The notes: a model not told the origin generated them from the sequence alone. DNA of 64,000 bases from G965207125 sp965207125 (GCA_965207125.1 OZ242263.1:806001-870000); one strand, 5' to 3'. Positions 1-9,372 are shown, counted from the first letter of the stretch. Numbers and translations are program-made.

Positions 1-3000
1 TCTTGATATTCGCTTGAATGCAGGTCAACGTTAAGCCCCAGCGAGCGCAACTCTTTAACCAACACATTGAAACTTTCGGGAATCCCAGCATCGAAATCAT
101 CATCACCCCGGATAATCGCCTCATAGACTTTAGTGCGCCCTGTTACATCATCCGATTTGACCGTCAGCATTTCCTGCAAAGTGTAAGCCGCGCCGTAAGC
201 TTCCAACGCCCAGACTTCCATCTCGCCGAAACGCTGGCCGCCAAACTGCGCCTTACCCCCTAGCGGTTGCTGGGTTACCAGCGAATAAGGACCGATCGAG
301 CGCGCATGAATCTTATCATCCACCAGATGATGCAGTTTCAGCATATAAATATACCCCACCGTAACCGGACGATCGAACACCTCCCCGGTGCGCCCATCGG
401 TTAACCATTCCTGTCCGGTTTCACTCAGCCCCGCATGTTTTAACAAACGCCGCACATCCGCTTCTCTGGCCCCGTCAAAAACTGGCGTCGCCATTGGCAC
501 GCCGCGCCGCAACAGATCAGATTGCTTGATGAGCTGGTCATCATTCATCGCCGCGAAAACTTGATCATATTCGTCTTTGGTATAGGCGGATTTGAGTTCA
601 TCCTTGAGCTTGCTATATTTGCCGCTTCTCGCCGCTTCTTCAGCGGCTTTACCGATCTTTTTGCCAAGCCCCGCCGAGGCCCAGCCAAGATGTGTTTCCA
701 GAATCTGTCCCACATTCATCCGTGACGGAACACCCAAAGGATTAAGCACAACATCAACCGGCGTGCCATCTTCGAGATACGGCATATCCTCAACTGGAAG
801 AATTCTTGAAATAACGCCTTTATTGCCATGCCGCCCCGCCATTTTATCGCCGGGCTGAATCTTGTGCTTCACCGCAACGAAGACTTTGACCATCTTCATC
901 ACGCCTGGCATCATTTCATCGCCGCGCTGGAGTTTTTCGACCTTATCATCAAACCGCTCGACGAGTTTATCCAAGGATGTTTGGAAATTGATCGTCTGTG
1001 CTTCGATCATTTTTTGAGCCTTGTTGCTCTTGACGGCGATCTCGCCCCATTGTGTGCGCCGCAACCCATCGAGCATCTCTGCGGTGATTTTCGTTCCGGC
1101 TTTAACTTCTGCTGGCCCTGAAGCAACAACCTGATTGGTCAGTATATCGCGCATTCGCCCATAAAAGCCGCGCTCCAAAATTGCTCTTTCATCATCACGG
1201 TCTTTGGCAAGATGCTCTATCTCATCATGCTCGATCGCTCGTGAACGTTCATCTTTGTCAACACCGCGCCTTGAAAACGGCCGTACTTCGACAACAGTCC
1301 CCGCCCCGCCCGGAGGCACACGCAATGACGAGTCACGCACGTCTGAAGCTTTTTCACCGAAAATTGCCCGCAACAGTTTTTCCTCGGGGGTCATCGGCGA
1401 CTCGCCCTTCGGCGTCACTTTGCCCACCAGAATATCGCCCGCATTAACATCCGCACCGACATAAATCATCCCCGCTTCATCGAGGTTTTTCAGTGCTTCC
1501 TCACCGACATTCGGAATATCTCTGGTGATTTCCTCCATCCCAAGCTTGGTATCCCGCGCCATGATCTCGTATTGCTCGATGTGAATCGAGGTAAAAACGT
1601 CATCACGCACCATGCGTTCAGAAATGAGTATAGAATCTTCAAAATTATAGCCATTCCACGGCATGAACGCGACCAGCACATTTCGCCCAAGCGCCAATTC
1701 ACCATCTTCAGTGGAAGGTCCGTCCGCCAGAATATCACCCGCCGCTACTTCATCACCAACCTGCACAAGAGGGCGCTGGGTGATGCAGGTATTCTGATTA
1801 GAGCGTTGGAATTTCAACAGAGAATAAATATCCACCGGCGAGACATCATGGACGGAATTTTCAGTCGCCCTAACCACGATTCGCGTAGCGTCGACCTGAT
1901 CGATAACTCCGCTACGTCGAGCAATGATTGTCACGCCCGAATCCCGTGCGACCACCGATTCCATTCCCGTGCCCACAAGCGGGGCTTCGGCTTTCATCAA
2001 CGGCACCGCTTGACGTTGCATATTAGACCCCATCAACGCGCGGTTAGCATCATCATTTTCAAGGAACGGAATGAGCGCGGCCGCCACTGAAACCAATTGC
2101 TTTGGTGCGACGTCCATCAGTTCAATTTCACCAGGCTCCGCCAGACCAATCTCACCCGCACGTCTGACCGGAATTAACTCACCGATAAACATGCCTTTTC
2201 CATCCAGATCTGCGTTCGCCTGCGCGATGGTATAACGCCCCTCATCCATTGCTGAGATATAAATCACCTCTTCGGTCACCTTGCCTTTATTCACCTTGCG
2301 ATACGGCGTTTCGATAAAGCCGTATCGGTTGATCTTGGCAAATGTTGCCAGTGAATTGATCAGCCCGATATTAGGTCCTTCAGGCGTTTCAATCGGACAG
2401 ATTCGCCCGTAATGGGTCGGGTGAACATCCCGCACCTCAAACCCGGCACGCTCGCGCGTTAACCCGCCTGGGCCCAACGCTGATAAGCGGCGCTTATGCG
2501 TGATTTCAGACAATGGATTAGTCTGGTCCATAAATTGTGATAGTTGCGATGAGCCAAAAAATTCTTTCACCGCCGCCGTGGCTGGTTTCGAATTGATCAG
2601 ATCAGTAGGCATTACCGTATCGATATCAAGCGAGCCCATGCGCTCTTTAATCGCGCGATCCATCCTGATAAGCCCAATCCGGTATTGATTTTCCATCAAC
2701 TCACCCACCGAACGCACACGCCGATTACCCAAGTGGTCAATATCATCGATATCGCCCTTGCCATCGCGCAAGTCCAACAAAATCCTAACCACCGCCAGAA
2801 TATCCTCGCGACGCAAAACCCTCAAATTATCATTAGTTTCAAGCCCTGCTCGCGCGTTCAACTTAACCCGGCCTACGGATGATAAATCATAGCGGTCGAG
2901 ATTAAAGAACAGCCCATGAAATAACGCCTCGGCTGTTTCTAGAGTCGGCGGCTCACCCGGACGCATCACCCGGTAAATATCGACCAGTGCTTCCTCACGC

Positions 3001-4181
3001 GAATGATTGCGGTCAATCGCCAGAGTATTGCGCAGAAACGCCCCTACATTGGTGTTATCGATCGCCAACACATTAAAGCTATTAATACCCATCTCGATCA
3101 ATTGAACAAAAGTGTCCTCGGTGATCAGATCGCCAGCCTCAATCTCGATCAGACCCGTTTTTGTATTGACCAGATCATGGGCCATAAATGAGCCTAGAAT
3201 CTGCTCATCCTGAACCAAAATATCTTTTACCCCACTTTCTTCCAGCTTACGGAGCGAACGCGGCGTTAATTTATCTCCGGCCTCGATAACCACCTTGCCA
3301 GTCGATGCATCCACCAAATCACTGCCCGATCTTGAGCCACGAAGTTGTGACGGATCAAGGGGGGTCTTCCAGCCTTTTTTAGTGCGCTCATAGGGGGTGG
3401 CTTGATAGAAATGATTAAGAATATCCTCGCGCGTCAACCCGTTGATTTTCAGGCGATCGGGCTCAAGGCCTTCCTTGGTGCATTTTGCAATATATTTTTC
3501 CGAGTCCTCACTCATCAGCGCCATCAGGAAAGTGCTGGCTGGCAATTTCCGCTTGCGGTCGATGCGAACGTTTAGAATATCCTTTGCATCAAATTCAAAA
3601 TCTAGCCATGAGCCGCGATACGGAATCACGCGTGCAGAGAATAAAAACTTACCCGAAGAATGGGCCTTGCCTCCGTCATGGTCAAAAAATACGCCCGGCG
3701 AGCGATGCATCTGCGAGACAATCACTCTTTCGGTTCCGTTGACGACAAATGTTCCGTTTTCCGTCATCAACGGCATATCGCCCATATACACCTCTTGTTC
3801 TTTGGCGTCTCTCATAGACTTAGCGCCAGTGTTTTCGTCTTCTTCCCAAACCACAAGCCGCAACATCACCTTAAGCGATGAAGAGTAGGTCAAGCCACGT
3901 TGCTGGCATTCCTCAACATCGTATTTTGGATTTTCAAGCGTGTAAGAAATGAATTCAAGAATCGCTTTATCGTTAAAATCCTTAATCGGAAAAACTGACT
4001 TAAAAACCCCTTGCAAGCCAATATCTTCACGCAAAATCTGATCGATATCTTTTTGCAGAAATAACTCATAGCTGCTACGCTGGACATCGATCAGATTAGG
4101 CATTGGTGCGACTTCATCGATCGAACCAAAGCTGCTCCGAATCCGGCGGCGGCTATTAAGGGCGGTGATATGTTGGGCCAT
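1..4181 (-). CDS. rpoB: DNA-directed RNA polymerase subunit beta (3' end beyond window)
   Basis: Beta subunit of RNA polymerase, which forms much of the active-site cleft. The ATG at 4181 opens MAQHITALNSRRRIRSSFGS, and I checked that the same frame is open at 2460-2560 and at the window edge. The rifampicin-binding cluster is readable near 2470-2560 (GSSQLSQFMDQTNPLSEITH). The last readable residues (LGLNVDL then HSSEYQ) match the extreme C-terminus of alphaproteobacterial RpoB, so only a few codons are missing. It is the last gene of the secE-nusG-rplK-rplA-rplJ-rplL-rpoB string, and rpoC would be expected next, off the left edge. About 1393 codons are present, the usual size for the class. 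No frameshift was noticed. Confidence 0.97.
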   Translation of the reverse strand, partial: MAQHITALNSRRRIRSSFGSIDEVAPMPNLIDVQRSSYELFLQKDIDQILREDIGLQGVFKSVFPIKDFNDKAILEFISYTLENPKYDVEECQQRGLTYSSSLKVMLRLVVWEEDENTGAKSMRDAKEQEVYMGDMPLMTENGTFVVNGTERVIVSQMHRSPGVFFDHDGGKAHSSGKFLFSARVIPYRGSWLDFEFDAKDILNVRIDRKRKLPASTFLMALMSEDSEKYIAKCTKEGLEPDRLKINGLTREDILNHFYQATPYERTKKGWKTPLDPSQLRGSRSGSDLVDASTGKVVIEAGDKLTPRSLRKLEESGVKDILVQDEQILGSFMAHDLVNTKTGLIEIEAGDLITEDTFVQLIEMGINSFNVLAIDNTNVGAFLRNTLAIDRNHSREEALVDIYRVMRPGEPPTLETAEALFHGLFFNLDRYDLSSVGRVKLNARAGLETNDNLRVLRREDILAVVRILLDLRDGKGDIDDIDHLGNRRVRSVGELMENQYRIGLIRMDRAIKERMGSLDIDTVMPTDLINSKPATAAVKEFFGSSQLSQFMDQTNPLSEITHKRRLSALGPGGLTRERAGFEVRDVHPTHYGRICPIETPEGPNIGLINSLATFAKINRYGFIETPYRKVNKGKVTEEVIYISAMDEGRYTIAQANADLDGKGMFIGELIPVRRAGEIGLAEPGEIELMDVAPKQLVSVAAALIPFLENDDANRALMGSNMQRQAVPLMKAEAPLVGTGMESVVARDSGVTIIARRSGVIDQVDATRIVVRATENSVHDVSPVDIYSLLKFQRSNQNTCITQRPLVQVGDEVAAGDILADGPSTEDGELALGRNVLVAFMPWNGYNFEDSILISERMVRDDVFTSIHIEQYEIMARDTKLGMEEITRDIPNVGEEALKNLDEAGMIYVGADVNAGDILVGKVTPKGESPMTPEEKLLRAIFGEKASDVRDSSLRVPPGGAGTVVEVRPFSRRGVDKDERSRAIEHDEIEHLAKDRDDERAILERGFYGRMRDILTNQVVASGPAEVKAGTKITAEMLDGLRRTQWGEIAVKSNKAQKMIEAQTINFQTSLDKLVERFDDKVEKLQRGDEMMPGVMKMVKVFVAVKHKIQPGDKMAGRHGNKGVISRILPVEDMPYLEDGTPVDVVLNPLGVPSRMNVGQILETHLGWASAGLGKKIGKAAEEAARSGKYSKLKDELKSAYTKDEYDQVFAAMNDDQLIKQSDLLRRGVPMATPVFDGAREADVRRLLKHAGLSETGQEWLTDGRTGEVFDRPVTVGYIYMLKLHHLVDDKIHARSIGPYSLVTQQPLGGKAQFGGQRFGEMEVWALEAYGAAYTLQEMLTVKSDDVTGRTKVYEAIIRGDDDFDAGIPESFNVLVKELRSLGLNVDLHSSEYQ

Positions 4182-4220
4182 AAAAATTACCTCTTAAACA
4201 AAGTCAGTAGTCACAGAGCA

Positions 4221-4260
4221 AACTTCCCTCGTACCGCGCGGTGCGAGTACGAGAGAAGTT
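4221..4260 (-). promoter_or_regulatory. rplL-rpoB intercistronic hairpin
   Basis: A 14-bp inverted repeat (4221-4234 and 4247-4260, one G-U pair in RNA) encloses a 12-base loop in the gap between rplL and rpoB. No U-run follows on the minus strand, so it does not look like a complete intrinsic terminator. In enterobacteria this gap carries an attenuator and an RNase III processing site that lower rpoB output relative to the stalk proteins. The same role here is inference from position and shape. Confidence 0.6.
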
Positions 4261-4278
4261 GCAATGCTTCGCGCCTAA

Positions 4279-4656
4279 TTACTTGAGTTCAACTGTTGCT
4301 CCAGCTTCCTCAAGGGTGGCCTTGGCGGCATCGGCCTCATCTTTAGACACACCTTCCTTAATCGGCTTTGGTGCGCTTTCGACCGCGTCCTTGGCTTCTT
4401 TAAGGCCAAGTCCCGTGAGTTGGCGAACCGCCTTAATCACGTTGATCTTATTCTCGCCAATTGAGGCAAGAATAACATCAAATTCGGTCTGTTCTTCAGC
4501 AGGAGCAGCATCACCACCTCCGCCCGCAACCGCCATAGCGATTGGCGCGGCTGCAGCCGAAACACCCCACTTTTCTTCCAGAAGCTTTGCCAAATCGGCA
4601 GCTTCTATCACCGTTAAAGAGGAAAGTTCCTCCACAAGTTTCTCAACGTTAGCCAT
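4279..4656 (-). CDS. rplL: 50S ribosomal protein L7/L12
   Basis: Stalk protein that binds L10 as dimers and recruits translation factors. The 125 residues show the family layout: an N-terminal dimerisation helix region (1-35), an Ala/Gly-rich hinge (about 36-56), and the globular C-terminal domain with the factor-binding stretch GLGLKEAKDAVESAP around residue 80. Length is normal. It follows rplJ by 44 bases, and the pair is expected to be co-expressed under L10 autoregulation. Confidence 0.97.
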   Translation of the reverse strand: MANVEKLVEELSSLTVIEAADLAKLLEEKWGVSAAAAPIAMAVAGGGGDAAPAEEQTEFDVILASIGENKINVIKAVRQLTGLGLKEAKDAVESAPKPIKEGVSKDEADAAKATLEEAGATVELK

Positions 4657-4700
4657 CTGTTTTCTCCTTTTGGCTTAAATCAAGCGATAATCGACTAGTC

Positions 4701-5231
4701 TCAATTCTGAGCATCGCTCTGTTGCAACTGATCTGCTCTGGCCTGAACGACTCGCGCGAGCGTGCCCGCTGGTGCTTGAGTCACCCTTGCCAGTTTCGCC
4801 GCAGGGGCCTGTAACAGCCCTGCGATAGTGGCCCGCAATTCGTCAAGTGATGGCAATTTCGCTAACGCCTCGATGCCAGGCTTGTCTAAAACCTGCTCAC
4901 CGATAGCACCAGCGACTATAGACATTTTGTCATTGCCCTTGGCGAATTCCACAAGGATTTTCGCGGCGGACACAGGGTCAGACGACGTACCAATTGCCGT
5001 AGGTCCCTCAAACCGGTCACTTAATCCTTCATATTGCGTGCCGCGTAACGCGATCTTGGCAAGGCGATTCTTGGTGACTTTATAAACAGCCCCCGCGTCT
5101 CGCATCTTCCCCCGAAGCGCATTACTTTCAGCAACAGTCAGCCCGACCTGATGTGCGACGACAACACTCGCCGCATCATTGAAGGTCGCGTGCAACGTTT
5201 TGACCAGTTTATCTTTTTCAGTTCTATCCAC
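4701..5231 (-). CDS. rplJ: 50S ribosomal protein L10
   Basis: Stalk base protein that anchors L7/L12 to 23S rRNA. The open frame reaches up to 5261, but I prefer the GTG at 5231. It opens VDRTEKDKLVKTLH, the conserved L10 N-terminus, and has GGAGA about six bases upstream, whereas the ten upstream codons are not conserved-looking. This gives 176 residues, the normal size. The C-terminal third, rich in Ala and Gln, is the L12-binding helix. A 236-base leader precedes it, consistent with autogenous control. Confidence 0.95.
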   Translation of the reverse strand: MDRTEKDKLVKTLHATFNDAASVVVAHQVGLTVAESNALRGKMRDAGAVYKVTKNRLAKIALRGTQYEGLSDRFEGPTAIGTSSDPVSAAKILVEFAKGNDKMSIVAGAIGEQVLDKPGIEALAKLPSLDELRATIAGLLQAPAAKLARVTQAPAGTLARVVQARADQLQQSDAQN

Positions 5232-5467
5232 TGATCTTCTCCGCTTGTTGTGGAACAGCAACTATTGCCACTATCCCGATTGCACGAAGGGAACATCCCG
5301 GTATGGAACGCCCCACTTGGCCTGTCCTTCAGTTCAAGCGATACATCGCTCTCCCCGTCTCAATAGGATATTTAAGCCGTTATGGCACCTACCGTCTTGG
5401 ACAGGTGGAAGCTCGAAACTCCCTATCCACCACCTATGCCAGAACCCTGACACCGGCGGAGAATTCA
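5232..5467 (-). promoter_or_regulatory. probable L10 leader region upstream of rplJ
   Basis: A 236-base gap separates rplA and rplJ, much longer than other gaps in this operon. In many bacteria this place holds the L10 leader, an RNA fold bound by the L10-L12 complex that represses rplJ-rplL translation. I did not fold the sequence, and the call rests on position and length. A long plus-strand open frame crosses it (5303-6076) but runs into rplA antisense and is not credible as a gene. Confidence 0.5.
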
Positions 5468-6154
5468 TTATCCAGTCTCAGCTGGATCAACCGCTATCCC
5501 AGCACCCATCGTCGAGGCCACTGCAATTTTGCGAACAAAAACACCTTTCGCGCCGCTCGGACGCATTTTGCCGACCGCCGCAATAAACGCCGCCGCGTTA
5601 TCAGCCAGTTTATCAGCCCCAAAACTTGCCTTGCCAATGCCAGCGTGAACAATCCCCGTTTTCTCAGCACGGAACTGAACTTCACCAGCTTTAGCGGCGG
5701 TAACCGCCTTGCTCACATCAGCTGTTACTGTGCCGAGTTTCGGGTTAGGCATCAGACCTTTTGGTCCCAAAATCTTACCCAAGCGACCGACAACACCCAT
5801 CATATCAGGGGTGGCGATAATGCGGTCAAAATCAATCCGCCCGCTCTGCATCGTATCAGCCAAATCTTCAGCGCCAACCATGTCTGCGCCCGATTTCTTC
5901 GCCTCATCAGCCTTATCATCACGCGCAAAGACGGCAACACGCATCGTCTTACCTGTGCCATGCGGCAACGCCACCACGCCGCGAACCATTTGGTCAGAAT
6001 GACGCGTGTCAATTCCCAGATTCATCGCGATTTCGATCGTCTCATCGAAATTGGATTTTGCGTTATCTTTCACTAAGGCCACCGCATCAGCAAGTGGATA
6101 CAATTTGCCTTCCTCGATTTTCTCATAAGCCGCTTTTAGTTTTTTTCCTGCCAT
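5468..6154 (-). CDS. rplA: 50S ribosomal protein L1
   Basis: L1 binds 23S rRNA at the mobile L1 stalk and helps release E-site tRNA. The 228-residue product begins MAGKKLKAAYEKIEEGKLYP and contains the family signature around KILGPKGLMPNPKLGTVT (residues about 123-140), followed by the KAGEVQFRAEKTG segment. Length is standard. It starts three bases after the rplK stop, so the two are translationally linked, as is usual for the L11 operon, where L1 represses its own message. Confidence 0.97.
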   Translation of the reverse strand: MAGKKLKAAYEKIEEGKLYPLADAVALVKDNAKSNFDETIEIAMNLGIDTRHSDQMVRGVVALPHGTGKTMRVAVFARDDKADEAKKSGADMVGAEDLADTMQSGRIDFDRIIATPDMMGVVGRLGKILGPKGLMPNPKLGTVTADVSKAVTAAKAGEVQFRAEKTGIVHAGIGKASFGADKLADNAAAFIAAVGKMRPSGAKGVFVRKIAVASTMGAGIAVDPAETG

Positions 6155-6157
6155 GTT

Positions 6158-6586
6158 CTACTCCACCACATCAAAGCCCATCGATCGTGCCGAACCGGCA
6201 ACCATCTGCGCCGCGCCGTCTTGATCAATTGCGTTCAAATCCGCCATTTTCTTATCAGCAATTTCGCGCACTTGCTCCATCGTTACTTTCCCTGCAACCT
6301 CACGCCCCGGTGTCTGCCCACCTTTGTTGAGTCCCGCTGCACGCTTGAGAAAGAAACTCACCGGCGCTTGTTTCATCTCGAAAGTGAAAGACTTGTCCTG
6401 GTAAACTGTGATTGTCACTGGAATAGGCATATTTTTTTCAATCGCATCGGTCGCTGCATTAAATGCTTTGCAGAACTCCATAATATTGACCCCGCGCTGT
6501 CCCAAAGCAGGCCCCACCGGCGGCGAAGGATTCGCCGCGCCCGCTGGTATCTGCAACTTGATATAGCCTTCAATCTTTTTTGCCAT
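6158..6586 (-). CDS. rplK: 50S ribosomal protein L11
   Basis: L11 sits at the GTPase-associated centre of the large subunit. The 142-residue product carries the N-terminal signature GAANPSPPVGPALGQRGVNI (residues about 16-35) and the RNA-binding C-terminal domain from about residue 75, including VREIADKKMADLNA. Length and gene order (nusG-rplK-rplA) are canonical. Confidence 0.97.
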   Translation of the reverse strand: MAKKIEGYIKLQIPAGAANPSPPVGPALGQRGVNIMEFCKAFNAATDAIEKNMPIPVTITVYQDKSFTFEMKQAPVSFFLKRAAGLNKGGQTPGREVAGKVTMEQVREIADKKMADLNAIDQDGAAQMVAGSARSMGFDVVE

Positions 6587-6603
6587 CTTAACGCCCTTAT
6601 ATC

Positions 6604-7137
6604 CTAAGTTGATTTTTCCACTTGCGAGAAATCTAGATCCACCGGTGTTGAACGGCCAAAAATCGATACCGCCACCTTAAGTCGTGATTTATCCTCGTCT
6701 ACCTCTTCAACCATCCCCTTTAATGATGCAAAAGGCCCTTCAGCAACCCGCACCCATTCACCAATTTCAAACACGATATCCGAATGCGTACGCGCAACCC
6801 CTTCGTCAACCAGCTGGAGTAGGCGTTCAGCCTCGGCGTCCGAGATTGGAGTGGGTTTACCATCACTACCCAGAAAACCCGTCACCCGATTCTGCGACTG
6901 CACGATATGCCACGCCTGGTCAGTCAGATCCATTTTCACCATGATGTAGCCGGGAAAAAATTTGCGCTCGGCCTTCACCCGCGCCCCGCGGCGCGTTTCA
7001 ACAACATTATCAGTCGGCACAAGCACCTGTTCTATATCATCTTCGGCCCCGTAATCCGCCACCTGTTCATTAATCGACTGCGCCACCCTCTTTTCTGAGC
7101 CGGAAAAAACATGAACAACATACCAACGTTTCGCCAT
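6604..7137 (-). CDS. nusG: transcription termination/antitermination factor NusG
   Basis: NusG binds RNA polymerase and couples it to Rho or the ribosome. The 177-residue product starts MAKRWYVVHVFSGSEKRV, the NGN domain. Its C-terminal KOW domain begins near residue 125 (VRVAEGPFASLKGMVEEVDE). Length is standard. It lies 64 bases after secE and 17 bases before rplK, the classical secE-nusG-rplK arrangement. Confidence 0.97.
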   Translation of the reverse strand: MAKRWYVVHVFSGSEKRVAQSINEQVADYGAEDDIEQVLVPTDNVVETRRGARVKAERKFFPGYIMVKMDLTDQAWHIVQSQNRVTGFLGSDGKPTPISDAEAERLLQLVDEGVARTHSDIVFEIGEWVRVAEGPFASLKGMVEEVDEDKSRLKVAVSIFGRSTPVDLDFSQVEKST

Positions 7138-7201
7138 TTTTGTTAATCCCCGAACCCTTGAAACTTGTTAAGTTAAACCTGAATGCAACCCAAGCTTTGG
7201 C

Positions 7202-7399
7202 CTAAAACCCTAATCCCAAAACAAATTGCACCGCATTAGATAAAATCCAGTCGACAAACAGAAAAAATAACGCCGCGATCAACGTCATCACCAAAACCGT
7301 AATGGTTGCAGAGATAGTATCGCGGCGGTTTGCCCAAGTAATACGGGTGATTTCTTGCCTGACCTGCCTTACAAATTGTGTTGGGCTCACTCTAGCCAT
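7202..7399 (-). CDS. secE: preprotein translocase subunit SecE
   Basis: Small subunit that clamps SecY in the inner-membrane translocon. The open frame extends to 7417, but the ATG at 7399 has a GGGGGG run a few bases upstream and opens MARVSPTQFVRQVRQEITRI, the usual single-TM SecE N-terminus, giving 65 residues. An amphipathic helix (about 8-25) with the conserved Trp (TWANRRD) precedes one membrane span (about 33-55). An MFS gene lies directly upstream, where tRNA-Trp or tuf is more usual. Confidence 0.95.
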   Translation of the reverse strand: MARVSPTQFVRQVRQEITRITWANRRDTISATITVLVMTLIAALFFLFVDWILSNAVQFVLGLGF

Positions 7400-7435
7400 A
7401 TTCCCCCCGTAACGCAAACATTTTCATAATTAAAC

Positions 7436-7460
7436 ATAAAAAACAAGGCTTCCGCCTCGT
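7436..7460 (-). terminator. weak terminator-like hairpin after the MFS gene
   Basis: Read on the minus strand, a short AGGC-GGAA-GCCT hairpin (7446-7457) is followed by TTGTTTTTT. It lies about 95 bases beyond the MFS stop and 40-odd bases before secE. The stem is only four perfect pairs plus two more after a mismatch, so termination would be weak. It may separate the transporter from the secE operon. Confidence 0.35.
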
Positions 7461-7551
7461 CAGTTATGACGCCGAAACTGTTATTGTCAAATAGTTGATA
7501 GTGGCTATAACCCACCGCTCCGATCTTTGCAAGCTCTAAAGTATCACCTTT

Positions 7552-8736
7552 TCATCTAGCATGCACATACCCCTCACGCGGAGCAATACGCAAAAGAGTC
7601 ATGAAGATCAGAGCAGCGGTAAGATCTAAGACCATCATCACCCAGAAAAACGTAATCCCGCCATAAAGAAAAATTATTCCAGCAAAAAATGGCCCCAGCG
7701 CATTGCCAAAAGCGCGCGGCGTGGTGATCAGCCCTTTGGCGCGGCCATAAATCGCGGCTCTGAAATACATATTGGTGACAAAACCGAACGAGACCGTCAA
7801 GATTCCGTGCCCCATCCCAAATAACACCATCGAGAGAATCGCCAGAGGTAATATCGAAAACATCATCAGAAAGAACGCAGCCGGAATCAGCAAAAACGCG
7901 ATAATCGCGGTGATTCGGGCATCCATGTGATGCCCATAACGCATCTCGAGTGCTCTGCCCACCACCTGAAACGGGCCATAGAGGCTGGCCAAGATCACCG
8001 CCAGTCTCGCGCTATCGAATAATTCCATGAACCAGGTGATCAAAAGCAACGACACCCCTGCAAAAACCAGATACTCGATCATTCCCGACAGTGATAATGC
8101 GACAATGGCGGTTTTTTCTGTCTTCGATAAGATAGACCAGCGAAACGATTCCAAAGGCGTTGTGCCATCATTTGGTTTTGGCTCAGCAAATCCCAAAATC
8201 CCAACCCGCACTCCCATCATGACCAAAAACCCAGCGAGGACCAGCATGGTCACCTGATAGCCGATGCTAGTCAGAAGCGGCGCGACCGTTAACCACGTCA
8301 CCGAACTCGCCACCCCGCCATAAAATGTAATCATCGAGATATTGCGCCGTGCTTTTGGCTCATCCATTTGAACCGCTGCACTAAACGCCACCTCATAGGA
8401 TGACATCGCAAAGCCTAGCCCCACCGGAACCATCGAAATCCACACCCAGACAAGGCTATTCGCCATTGCGAGCATAACGAATCCCAAAGCGCCGATCATA
8501 AACCCGGTCGCCATCACGCGCATCGCCCCAAGTTTGTCGATCCAATGCCCGATTATCAGGGCTAAAGCGGCTTGAATCATCAACGCGCCGCTGAGCGCGG
8601 TCATAATATCTATTTCATGCGCCGAAATTCTCACAGCGAGAGGCGTTTTGATCTGGGCGAATGCGTAAAACAATATCCCAAAAGAAATAATTTGGCTGAT
8701 GCCGAGAGTGTGGATGGGAACAGCGAGACGTTTCAT
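7552..8736 (-). CDS. MFS transporter
   Basis: Major facilitator superfamily permease of 394 residues with about twelve hydrophobic segments. The first starts at residue 10 (LGISQIISFGILFYAFAQ). A polar central stretch near residues 190-205 (AEPKPNDGTTPLESFRW) separates the two six-helix halves. A loop with short charged motifs follows helices 2-3 (GHWIDKLGAMRVMATG), as in the MFS A-motif region. The substrate cannot be told from sequence. It stands alone between tRNA-Trp upstream and secE downstream, an unusual place for a transporter, and may be a later insertion into the tRNA-Trp/secE interval. Confidence 0.85.
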   Translation of the reverse strand: MKRLAVPIHTLGISQIISFGILFYAFAQIKTPLAVRISAHEIDIMTALSGALMIQAALALIIGHWIDKLGAMRVMATGFMIGALGFVMLAMANSLVWVWISMVPVGLGFAMSSYEVAFSAAVQMDEPKARRNISMITFYGGVASSVTWLTVAPLLTSIGYQVTMLVLAGFLVMMGVRVGILGFAEPKPNDGTTPLESFRWSILSKTEKTAIVALSLSGMIEYLVFAGVSLLLITWFMELFDSARLAVILASLYGPFQVVGRALEMRYGHHMDARITAIIAFLLIPAAFFLMMFSILPLAILSMVLFGMGHGILTVSFGFVTNMYFRAAIYGRAKGLITTPRAFGNALGPFFAGIIFLYGGITFFWVMMVLDLTAALIFMTLLRIAPREGYVHAR

Positions 8737-9006
8737 GCAATCGAGAGTATCATCACGCTACGCCATAAGCATCAAGCTTTTTATGTGTGGCTAGTTGAAC
8801 GTACAACCCAAATTAGAGAATTATAGTCGGACAACCGCGGATAGCACTCGCTCTTAAGGTGAAGGTCTGTATATCCGATAATCAAAGGGTCGCCCCAACC
8901 TAACACCTGGTTGAACAGCATACAAGTCCTTAGCTATACGCGAACAACTACCATCCGAACACTGACCCGGGGGTCTCATCGGGGCCCCCAAAAGACTTTG
9001 GCGAAG

Positions 9007-9082
9007 TGGCAGGAGCGAAGGGACTCGAACCCCCAACCCCCGGTTTTGGAGACCGGTGCTCTACCAATTGAGCTACACTCCT
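9007..9082 (-). tRNA. tRNA-Trp (CCA anticodon)
   Basis: A complete cloverleaf can be read on the minus strand. The 7-bp acceptor pairs AGGAGTG with CGCTCCT (one G-U), the D-loop is GCTCAATTGGTAGAGC, the anticodon stem is CCGGT/ACCGG with loop CTCCAAA (anticodon CCA), and the T-arm contains GGTTCGAGTCC. The discriminator base is G and the 3' CCA is encoded (9007-9009). It is 76 nt long including CCA. In many bacteria tRNA-Trp immediately precedes secE; here the MFS gene lies between. Confidence 0.97.
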
Positions 9083-9174
9083 GCAAGACGCCAAGACCCA
9101 TATCGGTGTTAGAGGCTTATCCTATATGACTTCCTGCAATTTTCAAACACTTCTTACGCCCGAATGCGCCTGAA

Positions 9175-9259
9175 TGGTGGTGGGAGTAGGATTCGAACCT
9201 ACGTACGCTACGCGGGCAGATTTACAGTCTGCTGCCTTTAACCACTCGGCCATCCCACC
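9175..9259 (-). tRNA. tRNA-Tyr (GTA anticodon)
   Basis: A type II tRNA on the minus strand, 85 nt including an encoded CCA at 9175-9177. The acceptor pairs GGTGGGA with TCCCACC and the anticodon loop is CTGTAAA with anticodon GTA. A long variable arm (around CCCGCGTAGCGTACG) is typical of bacterial tRNA-Tyr, and the T-loop is GGTTCGAATCC. A small GACACA/TGTGTC inverted repeat sits just 5' of it (9270-9288). It is divergent from rlmB. Confidence 0.97.
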
Positions 9260-9372
9260 ATTGACTTTTGACACATTTCTGTTGTGTCTAATCGGGAACA
9301 CCTCGGCTATACTCTTTATCGCGGCATAAAATAAGCACGCTTGGTTCATTGTCAATATGAAAGTCGGTTTCT

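Noticed and set aside
5303..6076. 257-aa plus-strand open frame across the L10 leader and rplA
   Set aside because: Most of it is antisense to the highly conserved rplA coding region and the product resembles no protein.
8960..9006. GGGGG/CCCCC inverted repeat downstream of tRNA-Trp as a terminator
   Set aside because: On the minus strand the GC-rich stem is not followed by a U-run and the pairing is interrupted. It is not clear enough to list.
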